Assembly: GCA_016776705.1 (NCBI GenBank)
Contig: JADHSW010000179.1
Span: 1-5,821, forward strand
Length of the DNA: 5,821 nucleotides
Direction of reading: 5' to 3'
Source: Rhodospirillales bacterium
GTDB lineage: Bacteria; Pseudomonadota; Alphaproteobacteria; Rhodospirillales; JABHCV01
This document shows positions 1 through 5,572 of the stretch, in pieces. Made by a program: the position numbers and the translations under genes. The notes under the pieces were generated by a model. That model was not told the DNA's origin. It made no database searches and saw nothing but the letters and a program-made list of their open reading frames with translations. Each line of letters begins with the position of its first letter. Position 1 is the stretch's first letter.

Positions 1-200
1 CACCGCAACCTCTTGTGAATATCATTTCCTTGCTGGAAACCCCTGATGTCAGCGACACAGTTTTTGTCCTGCATGATCGTGATCCGGTTTTGTTATATCC
101 GGAACTGGAGGATCGCGGCTGGGATTGGAGCCGCTTGCCATCGCCAGATGGAGAACTTCATCTTCGTCTGTCCCGGACCCCCGGTGCGGAGACTGAATAA
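1..200 (+). CDS. DUF2249 domain protein, 5'-truncated
   Basis: This is the C-terminal part of a small soluble protein whose start lies left of the window. The frame is open from base 3 to the TAA at 198-200. A GTG at 15 could serve as a start, but the codons before it read on as PQPLV and fit the domain, so the true start is probably upstream. The visible part carries the DUF2249 signature: a hydrophobic strand, then LHDRDPVLLYPELEDRGWDW, then a final strand ending in LHLRLSR. DUF2249 proteins have a small alpha/beta fold (the TusA/SirA-like class) and no proven reaction. They commonly lie beside hemerythrin, NnrS-like and Rrf2-type genes in denitrification or NO-stress clusters. The stop codon directly abuts the GTG start of the next gene, so the two are likely translationally coupled. 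The family call is by motif memory and no function is claimed. Confidence 0.75.
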   Translation, partial: PQPLVNIISLLETPDVSDTVFVLHDRDPVLLYPELEDRGWDWSRLPSPDGELHLRLSRTPGAETE

Positions 201-224
201 GTGCAATTAGCAGGAAGAATTATG
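188..224 (+). promoter_or_regulatory. two competing ribosome-binding sites for the membrane protein
   Basis: GGAG at 188-191 lies 9 nt before the GTG at 201, inside the end of the DUF2249 gene. AGGAAG at 212-217 lies 4 nt before an in-frame ATG at 222. The GTG start directly abuts the upstream TAA, which favours re-initiation there. The ATG start has the stronger codon and purine run and would remove seven residues (MQLAGRI). Neither choice affects the membrane segments. Confidence 0.4.
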
Positions 225-1514
225 GCGGGCGCACAAGGACGCCTGTTGCCACCGTCAATACCTTATCGGTTTTTTATTGCCTCCAGTCTTTACCAAATTT
301 TAGCATGGGGAATGCTGTTCTTTAGCGCTGATCAAGTCTCGTTCTTTCAAGGCGGTACGGGATATGTTCTGGCGGCATTACACGCCCTGACACTGGGTGT
401 TTTCGTGATGGTTGCCATGGGGGCGTCGTTTCAGGTTTTACCTGTTGTGACGAACCAGTCCTTTCCTTCTTTGTGGCCTGTAAAGCTGGCGTCGTACCTT
501 TATATTCCCGGAGTTGGCGCCCTTGTTGCCGGTTTTGCCATGAGCCATGATCTGGCGATGGCGTCAGGTGGCGCACTAGCAACAGCTGGGCTGGGAGTGT
601 ATGTCATTATCATTGGCCGGTTGCTGCTGGACGCTTCCGGTTTCAAGGTTTTGACAAGCCATATCTGGTTCGCCTTTGTGGCGCTCATGGCCCTGGTCTT
701 GTTAGGGCTGGGTATGATTTTCAATTTTATGCCCACCGATCAGAATGTGTCAGCTACCGCCCATGCCACGGTTGCGATTTTTGGTTTCATGGGATTATTC
801 GCCATGGGGTTCGCCTCGATTTTGGTGCCCATGTTTGCGCTCGCCAATCCTGCTGTTGAAGGGCGCTCGCTTTTTGTCATGGCGGTTTATGGTGCTGGAC
901 TGGTGCTTGCGGCTTATGGCGCCTTGGCTGAGCAATTAGAGGTATTCGTCCTGGGCGCAGGATTGCTTCTTGTGGGAAGCGTCAGCCACGTCCAGGTCAT
1001 GAAAGCCTTGTTGAAAAAAGGCATGAAGAAAAAGCTAGGCATTTCATTCGTCCTTATCAAGACAAGCTGGGTGTTGTTTCCGGTTTCTATCGCCGTTGGG
1101 ATTGCCGGCGTATCGGGTATTCCCTATGAGCCGACCTTGTTGATAGCAGGATATCTTGCCGTTTTTGGATGGTTGTTGACGTTCATTTTGGGTGTGCAAC
1201 AGCAGATTATGCCTTTCCTGGCCGCCATGAATGTATCGAAGGCTGGCGGAAGACCGCCGCGCCTGTCGCAACTGGCGCAGGGGCGGCCATTAAAAATTCA
1301 TGCCGTTTGTCATTTTGCCGCCGTCGGGCTGCTGGGCATCGGCATTATTACCCAATTGGAACCTGCCATTCAGGCGGGGGCGATTTTCGGAATCGTCGGC
1401 GCGATAGCCTTCCTTTGGTTCACCCTGGACGTTTACAAACGCATGCTCATCAGCGCTCGAAAACCTTCGATACCGGATAGCACCATGCCAACTCAAGAAA
1501 GATCACCGACATGA
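201..1514 (+). CDS. 12-helix membrane protein, NnrS / heme-copper oxidase subunit I-like
   Basis: A 437-residue, very hydrophobic inner-membrane protein with about 12 predicted helices (roughly residues 24-42, 54-75, 97-115, 122-142, 155-175, 187-212, 225-243, 246-264, 282-302, 312-335, 366-386, 390-410). Histidines lie at or near helix ends: H61 (HALTLG), H154 (SHIWF), H188 (HATVAIFGFMG), H263, H367 and H371. The 12-helix layout, with a His in helix 2 and another in helix 6, recalls heme-copper oxidase subunit I and the NO-related NnrS family. The HH pair of helix 7 and the HxH motif of helix 10 that build an oxidase heme-copper centre are not visible, so it is probably not a terminal oxidase. 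A heme-binding or NO/O2-related role is inferred mainly from its DUF2249 and hemerythrin neighbours. The start is either GTG 201, with GGAG at 188-191, or ATG 222 (see separate entry). The stop overlaps the next start as ATGA. Confidence 0.65.
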   Translation: MQLAGRIMAGAQGRLLPPSIPYRFFIASSLYQILAWGMLFFSADQVSFFQGGTGYVLAALHALTLGVFVMVAMGASFQVLPVVTNQSFPSLWPVKLASYLYIPGVGALVAGFAMSHDLAMASGGALATAGLGVYVIIIGRLLLDASGFKVLTSHIWFAFVALMALVLLGLGMIFNFMPTDQNVSATAHATVAIFGFMGLFAMGFASILVPMFALANPAVEGRSLFVMAVYGAGLVLAAYGALAEQLEVFVLGAGLLLVGSVSHVQVMKALLKKGMKKKLGISFVLIKTSWVLFPVSIAVGIAGVSGIPYEPTLLIAGYLAVFGWLLTFILGVQQQIMPFLAAMNVSKAGGRPPRLSQLAQGRPLKIHAVCHFAAVGLLGIGIITQLEPAIQAGAIFGIVGAIAFLWFTLDVYKRMLISARKPSIPDSTMPTQERSPT

Positions 1515-2020
1515 TGGAATCAAGCTTCAACATCCTGCGTACCCTGCATGATGAACATTTTGCAACCATGGCCCTTCTGGAAAAACTGGAAACGGCTCTG
1601 TCCGGCGCCAGGACAGCGCCCGCAAATGACGATACTACTATGAACAGGTTGCTGGGTGATGTGGAAGCCGTGCTGCTCGAGGAAATTTCCCATCATTATG
1701 CTTTCGAAGAAGCTCACCTGTTCCCGTTGTTTGCTGAATTCGGTGATGTCGGCATTACCCAGATGCTTCTTGGCGAACATCAAATTATTCGCCCCCTTGC
1801 TACGGAGCTAAGTGAAATGGCGAAGGCGGGGCGCAAGGATGGTTTTAGCCCGGAAAGCTGGGAAGCCTTCCGCGAAAAAGGGCTGGAATTGGTCGAGCGC
1901 GAAGTTTTCCATATCCAGAAAGAAGAAATGGGCTTCCTTCCGGCACTGGATCAGATGATCGACTCAGATCAGGATTCAGAATTGACCATGGCTTATCTGG
2001 AGCTGAAAAACGCCGGTTGA
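1511..2020 (+). CDS. hemerythrin-like HHE-domain diiron protein
   Basis: A 169-residue soluble, all-helical protein of the hemerythrin HHE cation-binding family. The expected ligand pattern is visible: H16 (LHDEH), H62 (SHHYAFEEAH, with E66 as the likely carboxylate), H90 (GEHQIIRP), H134 and E138 (FHIQKEEMGFLP). These would hold an oxo- or carboxylate-bridged diiron site that binds O2 or NO. Members act in O2/NO sensing, storage or repair of damaged iron-sulfur centres; which applies here is not shown. The length fits a single-domain cytoplasmic protein with no signal peptide. Two adjacent start codons occur (ATG 1511 and ATG 1514). The first overlaps the upstream stop as ATGA and has only a weak purine run (AAGAAAGA, 1495-1502), so translational coupling to the membrane protein gene is likely. 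The stop codon sits in the apex of a terminator-like hairpin. The family call is firm, the role inferred. Confidence 0.88.
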   Translation: MMESSFNILRTLHDEHFATMALLEKLETALSGARTAPANDDTTMNRLLGDVEAVLLEEISHHYAFEEAHLFPLFAEFGDVGITQMLLGEHQIIRPLATELSEMAKAGRKDGFSPESWEAFREKGLELVEREVFHIQKEEMGFLPALDQMIDSDQDSELTMAYLELKNAG

Positions 2021-2029
2021 CCGGCGTTT
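2008..2029 (+). terminator. terminator-like hairpin spanning the hemerythrin stop codon
   Basis: AAACGCCGGT at 2008-2017 is perfectly complementary to ACCGGCGTTT at 2020-2029, with only TG between. In practice this is a 9-bp stem closed by the tetraloop TTGA. The stem is preceded by an A run (2006-2010) and ends in TTT, but the run after it is short (TTTGCTCC), so termination may be partial. The symmetry means it could also act on the opposite strand. The TGA stop at 2018-2020 lies in the loop region, so the last codons form the ascending arm. Confidence 0.65.
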
Positions 2030-2040
2030 GCTCCAATGCA

Positions 2041-2151
2041 GCAAATTTAGCGAACTTGGGATGTTTTATTCCTGTAAATTGGCAAATTGATGCCAAAAAT
2101 GCGGCTGTTTTTATAGGCGTCCGTTGTTATTTGAGTGCCTTATGGCAAATT
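2041..2151 (+). repeat. three GCAAATT direct repeats at near-helical spacing
   Basis: GCAAATT occurs at 2041-2047, 2082-2088 and 2145-2151. The second and third copies extend to an identical 10-mer, TGGCAAATTG, at 2080-2089 and 2143-2152. The distances are 41 and 63 bp, close to four and exactly six turns at 10.5 bp per turn, so all three would face the same side of the helix. This may reflect binding sites for one regulator; chance recurrence in AT-rich DNA is possible. Confidence 0.35.
2079..2096. promoter_or_regulatory. 18-bp perfect inverted repeat, candidate operator
   Basis: TTGGCA (2079-2084), six bases AATTGA, then TGCCAA (2091-2096). Six-base arms with centres 12 bp apart suit a dimeric helix-turn-helix regulator contacting about one helical turn. 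It lies about 100 bp before the gamma-subunit start and overlaps the weak -35 candidate at 2087-2092, so a repressor could act here. The regulator is not identified and lies outside the window. Confidence 0.4.
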
Positions 2152-2160
2152 GTTTGGTAG

Positions 2161-2175
2161 GCTAACAATATTAGC
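2161..2175. promoter_or_regulatory. GCTAA-N5-TTAGC palindrome next to the ribosome-binding site
   Basis: GCTAA (2161-2165) and TTAGC (2171-2175) form a perfect inverted repeat around CAATA. It ends 5 nt before the AGGGA ribosome-binding site of the gamma-subunit gene. It could be an operator or a small hairpin in the mRNA leader. TTAGC followed by (G)AAC also recurs at 2047-2055 and 2186-2194, the last copy filling the spacer between the ribosome-binding site and the start codon. Confidence 0.3.
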
Positions 2176-2180
2176 AACAC

Positions 2181-2185
2181 AGGGA
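2181..2185 (+). promoter_or_regulatory. ribosome-binding site fixing the gamma-subunit start
   Basis: AGGGA lies 9 nt before the ATG at 2195. It supports that start over the in-frame GTG at 2135, which would add a 20-residue leader with no family counterpart. Confidence 0.6.
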
Positions 2186-2194
2186 TTAGCGAAC

Positions 2195-2734
2195 ATGCGC
2201 GAAATACTGATTTTGGGGCGTGGTGGCCAGGGTGCACAAACGGCGGGCAACCAGTTGGCGCGGGCCTATTTTGACGAGGGTCAGTATGTTCAAACATTCG
2301 CCACATACGGAGGCGCGCGCCGGGGAACGCCCGTTGCGTCTTCCATCAGGGTCGATGATCAACCTGTTCGACTGCGTTGCGATATTGAATATGCATCGGC
2401 CATGCTGTGCTTCGATGACACTTTGCTGGAAGAAAGCTTCCTTCGCCGGGCCAACGAGAAGACATTGATTGTGGTGAATTCCACACGGTCGCGCGAGGCG
2501 TTTTCAGGGCTCGGCGATTACCGGATTTATCCTGTGAACGGCAAGGACATCGCCCGCAATAACGATATGGGGAAGGTGGTCAATTCGGCCTTGCTTGGCG
2601 CTTTTGTGGCGACCTTGGACAAGCCGGACATTGAAACCATGTGCGAGGTCATTGAAGAAACCGCGCCAGCGAAAAAAGAACAAAACGTCGCCGCCTGCCG
2701 CGAGGCGTACCTGCACATACGCAATTCTATATGA
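2195..2734 (+). CDS. 2-oxoacid:acceptor oxidoreductase, gamma subunit
   Basis: A 179-residue protein of the pyruvate/ketoisovalerate oxidoreductase gamma family. This is the small structural subunit that packs against the alpha and beta subunits of CoA-acylating 2-oxoacid oxidoreductases. It opens with the glycine-rich strand-turn motif LILGRGGQGAQTAG (residues 5-18). The family's conserved loop follows as TYGGARRGTPVASSIRV, in the place where relatives usually have a G-P-E-x-R-G-G-like stretch. The length matches stand-alone gamma subunits (about 180-200 residues). The start at ATG 2195 is chosen because it has a good ribosome-binding site and places the first beta-strand at once, as in the family. 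It is the first gene of the second operon; the next gene begins 13 nt after its stop. The substrate cannot be told from this subunit, so no por, kor or pad symbol is assigned. Confidence 0.85.
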   Translation: MREILILGRGGQGAQTAGNQLARAYFDEGQYVQTFATYGGARRGTPVASSIRVDDQPVRLRCDIEYASAMLCFDDTLLEESFLRRANEKTLIVVNSTRSREAFSGLGDYRIYPVNGKDIARNNDMGKVVNSALLGAFVATLDKPDIETMCEVIEETAPAKKEQNVAACREAYLHIRNSI

Positions 2735-2747
2735 CGAGAGTGATTAA

Positions 2748-4397
2748 ATGAATAATCAACAATCTCCTCTTTGGACCACCGGCAATTCGGAAGCGCGGAT
2801 GACCGGCACCTGGCGCAGCGCCATGCCAAATTACAGCACCACCCCTTCGCCGTGTCTTGGGGCTTGCCCCGTTGATGGCCGCATTGCCGAATGGATCGGC
2901 CAGGTTAAAGACGAAGACTATTATGGCGCCTGGTTGACCCTGGCCGATAACAACCCTTTTCCCGCCATCGCCGGACGCATTTGCCATCACCCTTGTGAGA
3001 GCGCCTGCAATCGCGTGCAGTTGGACGGAACCGTTGGAATTTGTTCCCTTGAAAGACATGTCGGCGACATGGCACTTAAGGAAGGTTGGCAGTTTCCCAA
3101 GCCAGCTGAGGAAAGAAATGAATCCGTTGCCATAGTAGGCGGCGGCCCGGCGGGCCTTTCTGCCGCCTATCAATTGCGACGTCACGGATACCGGGTAACT
3201 CTTTTTGAATCTCACAATCGACTGGGTGGCCTGTTGCGTTACGGCATTCCCTCCTATCGTCTGGAAAAAAAAATCGTCGATGGCGAGATCGATCGGATCA
3301 TTAATCTGGGCGTGGATGTGAAACTTGAAGCGGGTATTGCCGATAGCGACGCATTGAAAAAACTTCACGATGACTACGACGCTGTTTACATGGCGACAGG
3401 TGCGACCCGCTCCAAGGTCTTGCCTGCTCTGGATTACAGTCAGCCCTGGATCGTCGATAGCGCCGACTTCCTGGCGGCGACAAACGCCGGTGAAGTTTGT
3501 GAACTGGGCGAACGATTGGTGATTATTGGCGGTGGCAGCGCCGCAATGGATGTGGCGCGGACGGCGCGCCGGTTGGGCAAATCGGTAACCGTGCTTTCAC
3601 TGGAACCCGATGAATTCCTTCCTGCCCAACGCGTTGAAGTGGAAGAAGCACTTGAAGAAGGTATTGAATTTGTCACGGGCGCGATGATGCAGTCGGTCGG
3701 TGCCAATGGCGAAGGTCTTACGCTTGACTGCATTCGGGTGGATTTCCAGCAAGGCGAGATTCGCGGCGCTTTCAAAATTGAGCCGATAAGTGGCAGCGAG
3801 TTTCAGCTTTCGGCGGACGCGGTGATTCCGTCCATTGGCCAGGATGCCGATCTGGCACGCTGGGAAAGCCTGCTGGATAGCGAAGGCCCTGTCATCAAAA
3901 CCGACAAGAAATGGCAAACGGCGACACCGGGCGTTTTTGCCGGGGGTGATCTGGCCAGTATGGACAGATTTGTAACTCAGGCCATCGGCATGGGTAAGCA
4001 AGCGGCTGATCAAATCGGCCTCTACATAAACCCCGGGCATACGGCTGCCGTAATATCTAGCGATCCCGAAATTCCCTATGGTGTTATCAATACCCATTAC
4101 CACCCTTTGGCTGAGCGAAACCAGGCAGGTCATGTGGACGTGGCCGCACGCCTGACTAACTTCAATGAGGTGCAGAAGGCTTTGGGTCAAAATGAGGCCG
4201 TCGCCGAAGCGTCCCGGTGCTTCAGTTGCGGCACCTGTATCTACTGCGACAACTGTTATTACTACTGTCCGGATATGGCAATCATAAAACTTGATCGCGG
4301 TTATGAGGTGAAAACCGATTACTGCAAAGGCTGTGGACTGTGCGTTGCAGAATGCCCTACGGGCTCAATCGCCATGCGTGAAGAAATGCAGGATTAA
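2748..4397 (+). CDS. GltD-like FAD/pyridine-nucleotide oxidoreductase fused to a 2[4Fe-4S] ferredoxin domain
   Basis: A 549-residue cytoplasmic iron-sulfur flavoprotein, probably the electron-transfer subunit linking the 2-oxoacid oxidoreductase to a pyridine nucleotide. Three parts are visible. First is a GltD-type N-terminal cluster domain: C36 and C40 in PCLGACPVDGRIAEW, then GRICHHPCESAC with C79, C83 and C87, and C99. Second is the FAD/nucleotide core: GGGPAG at 131-136 with E154, GGLLRYGIPSYRL from 160, ATGA at 216-219, GGGSAAMDVARTARRLG from 261, and the second FAD contact AGGD at 398-401. Third is the ferredoxin tail: C497-x2-C500-x2-C503-x3-C507-P and C526-x2-C529-x2-C532-x3-C536-P, with extra C491 and C494 before it. 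The architecture resembles DsrL and the flavoprotein subunits of NAD(P)-linked 2-oxoacid oxidoreductases. GltD itself is less likely, since no gltB is present and the gene lies between gamma and alpha. The YRR expected after VTVL is replaced by SLE (284-286). ATG 2748 has GAGAG at 2736-2740. Confidence 0.85.
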   Translation: MNNQQSPLWTTGNSEARMTGTWRSAMPNYSTTPSPCLGACPVDGRIAEWIGQVKDEDYYGAWLTLADNNPFPAIAGRICHHPCESACNRVQLDGTVGICSLERHVGDMALKEGWQFPKPAEERNESVAIVGGGPAGLSAAYQLRRHGYRVTLFESHNRLGGLLRYGIPSYRLEKKIVDGEIDRIINLGVDVKLEAGIADSDALKKLHDDYDAVYMATGATRSKVLPALDYSQPWIVDSADFLAATNAGEVCELGERLVIIGGGSAAMDVARTARRLGKSVTVLSLEPDEFLPAQRVEVEEALEEGIEFVTGAMMQSVGANGEGLTLDCIRVDFQQGEIRGAFKIEPISGSEFQLSADAVIPSIGQDADLARWESLLDSEGPVIKTDKKWQTATPGVFAGGDLASMDRFVTQAIGMGKQAADQIGLYINPGHTAAVISSDPEIPYGVINTHYHPLAERNQAGHVDVAARLTNFNEVQKALGQNEAVAEASRCFSCGTCIYCDNCYYYCPDMAIIKLDRGYEVKTDYCKGCGLCVAECPTGSIAMREEMQD

Positions 4398-4401
4398 TCA
4401 G

Positions 4402-5568
4402 ATGCTGGAAAAATCGAACACGAGAACCCGTCTGTTATTAAGTGGTAATCACGCCGTTTCGTGGGGTGTAAAGCTGGCGCGCCCTCATGTTGCGCCGCTT
4501 TATCCGATCACTCCTCAAACACCCATTCTGGAAAAGCTTACCGAGTTTCAGAGCCAGGGCGAATTGAGCGCTGAATTATTAACGCCTGAATCCGAGCATT
4601 CAGCCATGGCGGCTTGCATCAGCGCATCGCTGACCGGTGCGCGCGTGTTCACCGCGACGTCATCCCAGGGGATATTGTTAATGCATGAGCTTTTGCATTA
4701 CGCCTCTGGTGCGCGCACACCGATTGTGATGTTTAATGTTAACCGCACTCCGGGATCGCCCTGGGGGTTCTGGCCCGATCAGCTGGATAGTCTGTCACAG
4801 CGCGATACAGGCTGGATTCAGCTCTACAGTGAATCGCCGCAGGAATCTCTCGACACGGTTATTCAGGCTTTCCGCATTGCTGAATCGGTTAATTTGCCGA
4901 CAATGGTCTGTCACGACGCTTTTTATGTGTCCCACTCAGTGGAGCAGGTGGAAGTTCCCTCGCAGGATCTGGTCAGCAATTTCTTGCCTGACTATAAGCC
5001 GACAATCAGCCTTAACACGGATACTGGCCGATCCTTCGGCGCCCCTGTTGATCAGGTAACATGGAACCGAAGCAGGCAGGAACTGGCTGAAGCAATGGCC
5101 GGCGTCGAAGGTATTGTGAACAGCACCGGGAAAGCCTGGGGCGATGTGACATCTCGCGGATACGGGGCACTTGAGCACTATAAAACCGACGATGCAGAGG
5201 TCGTGTATGTCACTATGGGCTCAATGACGGGCACAACCCGTGTGGCAGTTGATGCCTTGCGCGAACAGGGAATTGCGGCGGGATTGCTGAAAGTCCGCTT
5301 GTTTAGACCCTTGCCGGCCCGGTCTTTGCGAGAAGCGCTGGTCGGCGTTCCCTGTGCACTGGTTCTGGATCGCAATTATTCCCCTGGTATGGGCGGTATT
5401 TTGCATCAGGAACTGAAAAGCGCACTGTTTGGAATGCCTGACGCCCCGAAACTGCATGGTATTCTGGCTGGTGTTGGCGGCGTCAACGTACCGCCTAGTA
5501 AAATTCAACAAATGGTAACAGATTTCAAAGACGCAGAGCCGTCAGTTGAATCCGTGTGGATGGAGTAA
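4402..5568 (+). CDS. 2-oxoacid:acceptor oxidoreductase, alpha subunit
   Basis: A 388-residue protein of the PorA family, which forms the pyrimidine side of the thiamine diphosphate site and part of the 2-oxoacid pocket. Visible landmarks are GNHAVSWG (15-22), the family signature YPITPQTP (34-41), PESEHSAM (62-69) with E63 the likely Glu that activates TPP, SSQGILLMHELLHYA (87-101), and NR at 114-115 followed by DQLDSLSQRDTGW (126-138). The last third (from about 285) is the transketolase C-terminal-like domain ending in LVLDRNYSPGMGG. The QRDTGW stretch and the stand-alone length are typical of pyruvate- or phenylglyoxylate-type alpha subunits rather than the fused gamma-alpha 2-oxoglutarate type, but this does not settle the substrate. 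ATG 4402 is preferred over an in-frame GTG at 4333 because AGGA at 4390-4393 sits 8 nt upstream and the GTG would add residues read out of frame from the ferredoxin domain. It starts 4 nt after the previous stop. Confidence 0.9.
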   Translation: MLEKSNTRTRLLLSGNHAVSWGVKLARPHVAPLYPITPQTPILEKLTEFQSQGELSAELLTPESEHSAMAACISASLTGARVFTATSSQGILLMHELLHYASGARTPIVMFNVNRTPGSPWGFWPDQLDSLSQRDTGWIQLYSESPQESLDTVIQAFRIAESVNLPTMVCHDAFYVSHSVEQVEVPSQDLVSNFLPDYKPTISLNTDTGRSFGAPVDQVTWNRSRQELAEAMAGVEGIVNSTGKAWGDVTSRGYGALEHYKTDDAEVVYVTMGSMTGTTRVAVDALREQGIAAGLLKVRLFRPLPARSLREALVGVPCALVLDRNYSPGMGGILHQELKSALFGMPDAPKLHGILAGVGGVNVPPSKIQQMVTDFKDAEPSVESVWME

Positions 5569-5572
5569 GCTT

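Larger units (their letters stand above)
2021..2194. other. intergenic control region upstream of the 2-oxoacid oxidoreductase operon
   Basis: This 174-bp AT-rich gap separates the two operons and has no credible coding content. It contains several short repeats listed separately. The best sigma-70-like candidate is weak: TTGATG (2087-2092) with TATAGG (2112-2117) at a 19-nt spacing, or TTTATA (2110-2115) at 17 nt. No well-formed FNR/Dnr/NnrR site (TTGAT-N4-ATCAA) was seen; only a single TTGAT half-site occurs at 2087-2091. A promoter is expected here because a terminator-like hairpin precedes it, but its exact position is not resolved. Confidence 0.5.

Noticed and set aside
2079..2094. Sigma-54 promoter (TGGCA...TGC)
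   Set aside because: The GG-to-GC distance is 11 bases where the consensus needs 12, on both strands of this symmetric site.
2087..2100. FNR/Dnr/NnrR box
   Set aside because: TTGAT is present but the second half reads AAAAT instead of ATCAA, so only a half-site exists.
2135..2194. Upstream GTG start for the gamma subunit (20 extra residues)
   Set aside because: The added residues have no family counterpart and fall in the repeat-rich control region; ATG 2195 has a good ribosome-binding site and starts at the first beta-strand.
2727..3368. 213-codon open frame on the - strand inside the flavoprotein gene
   Set aside because: It is antisense to the well-supported FAD domain, shows no recognisable motif, and has the composition expected of a shadow frame.
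3597..4190. 197-codon open frame on the - strand inside the flavoprotein gene
   Set aside because: It lies antisense to the conserved nucleotide-binding region, with no ribosome-binding site or family signature seen.
2748..4397. Glutamate synthase small subunit (gltD)
   Set aside because: The GltD-like fold is real, but there is no large-subunit gene, a ferredoxin tail is fused on, and the gene lies between gamma and alpha subunits of a 2-oxoacid oxidoreductase.
4333..4401. Upstream GTG start for the alpha subunit
   Set aside because: It would overlap the ferredoxin-coding end of the flavoprotein gene in another frame; ATG 4402 has AGGA at the right distance.
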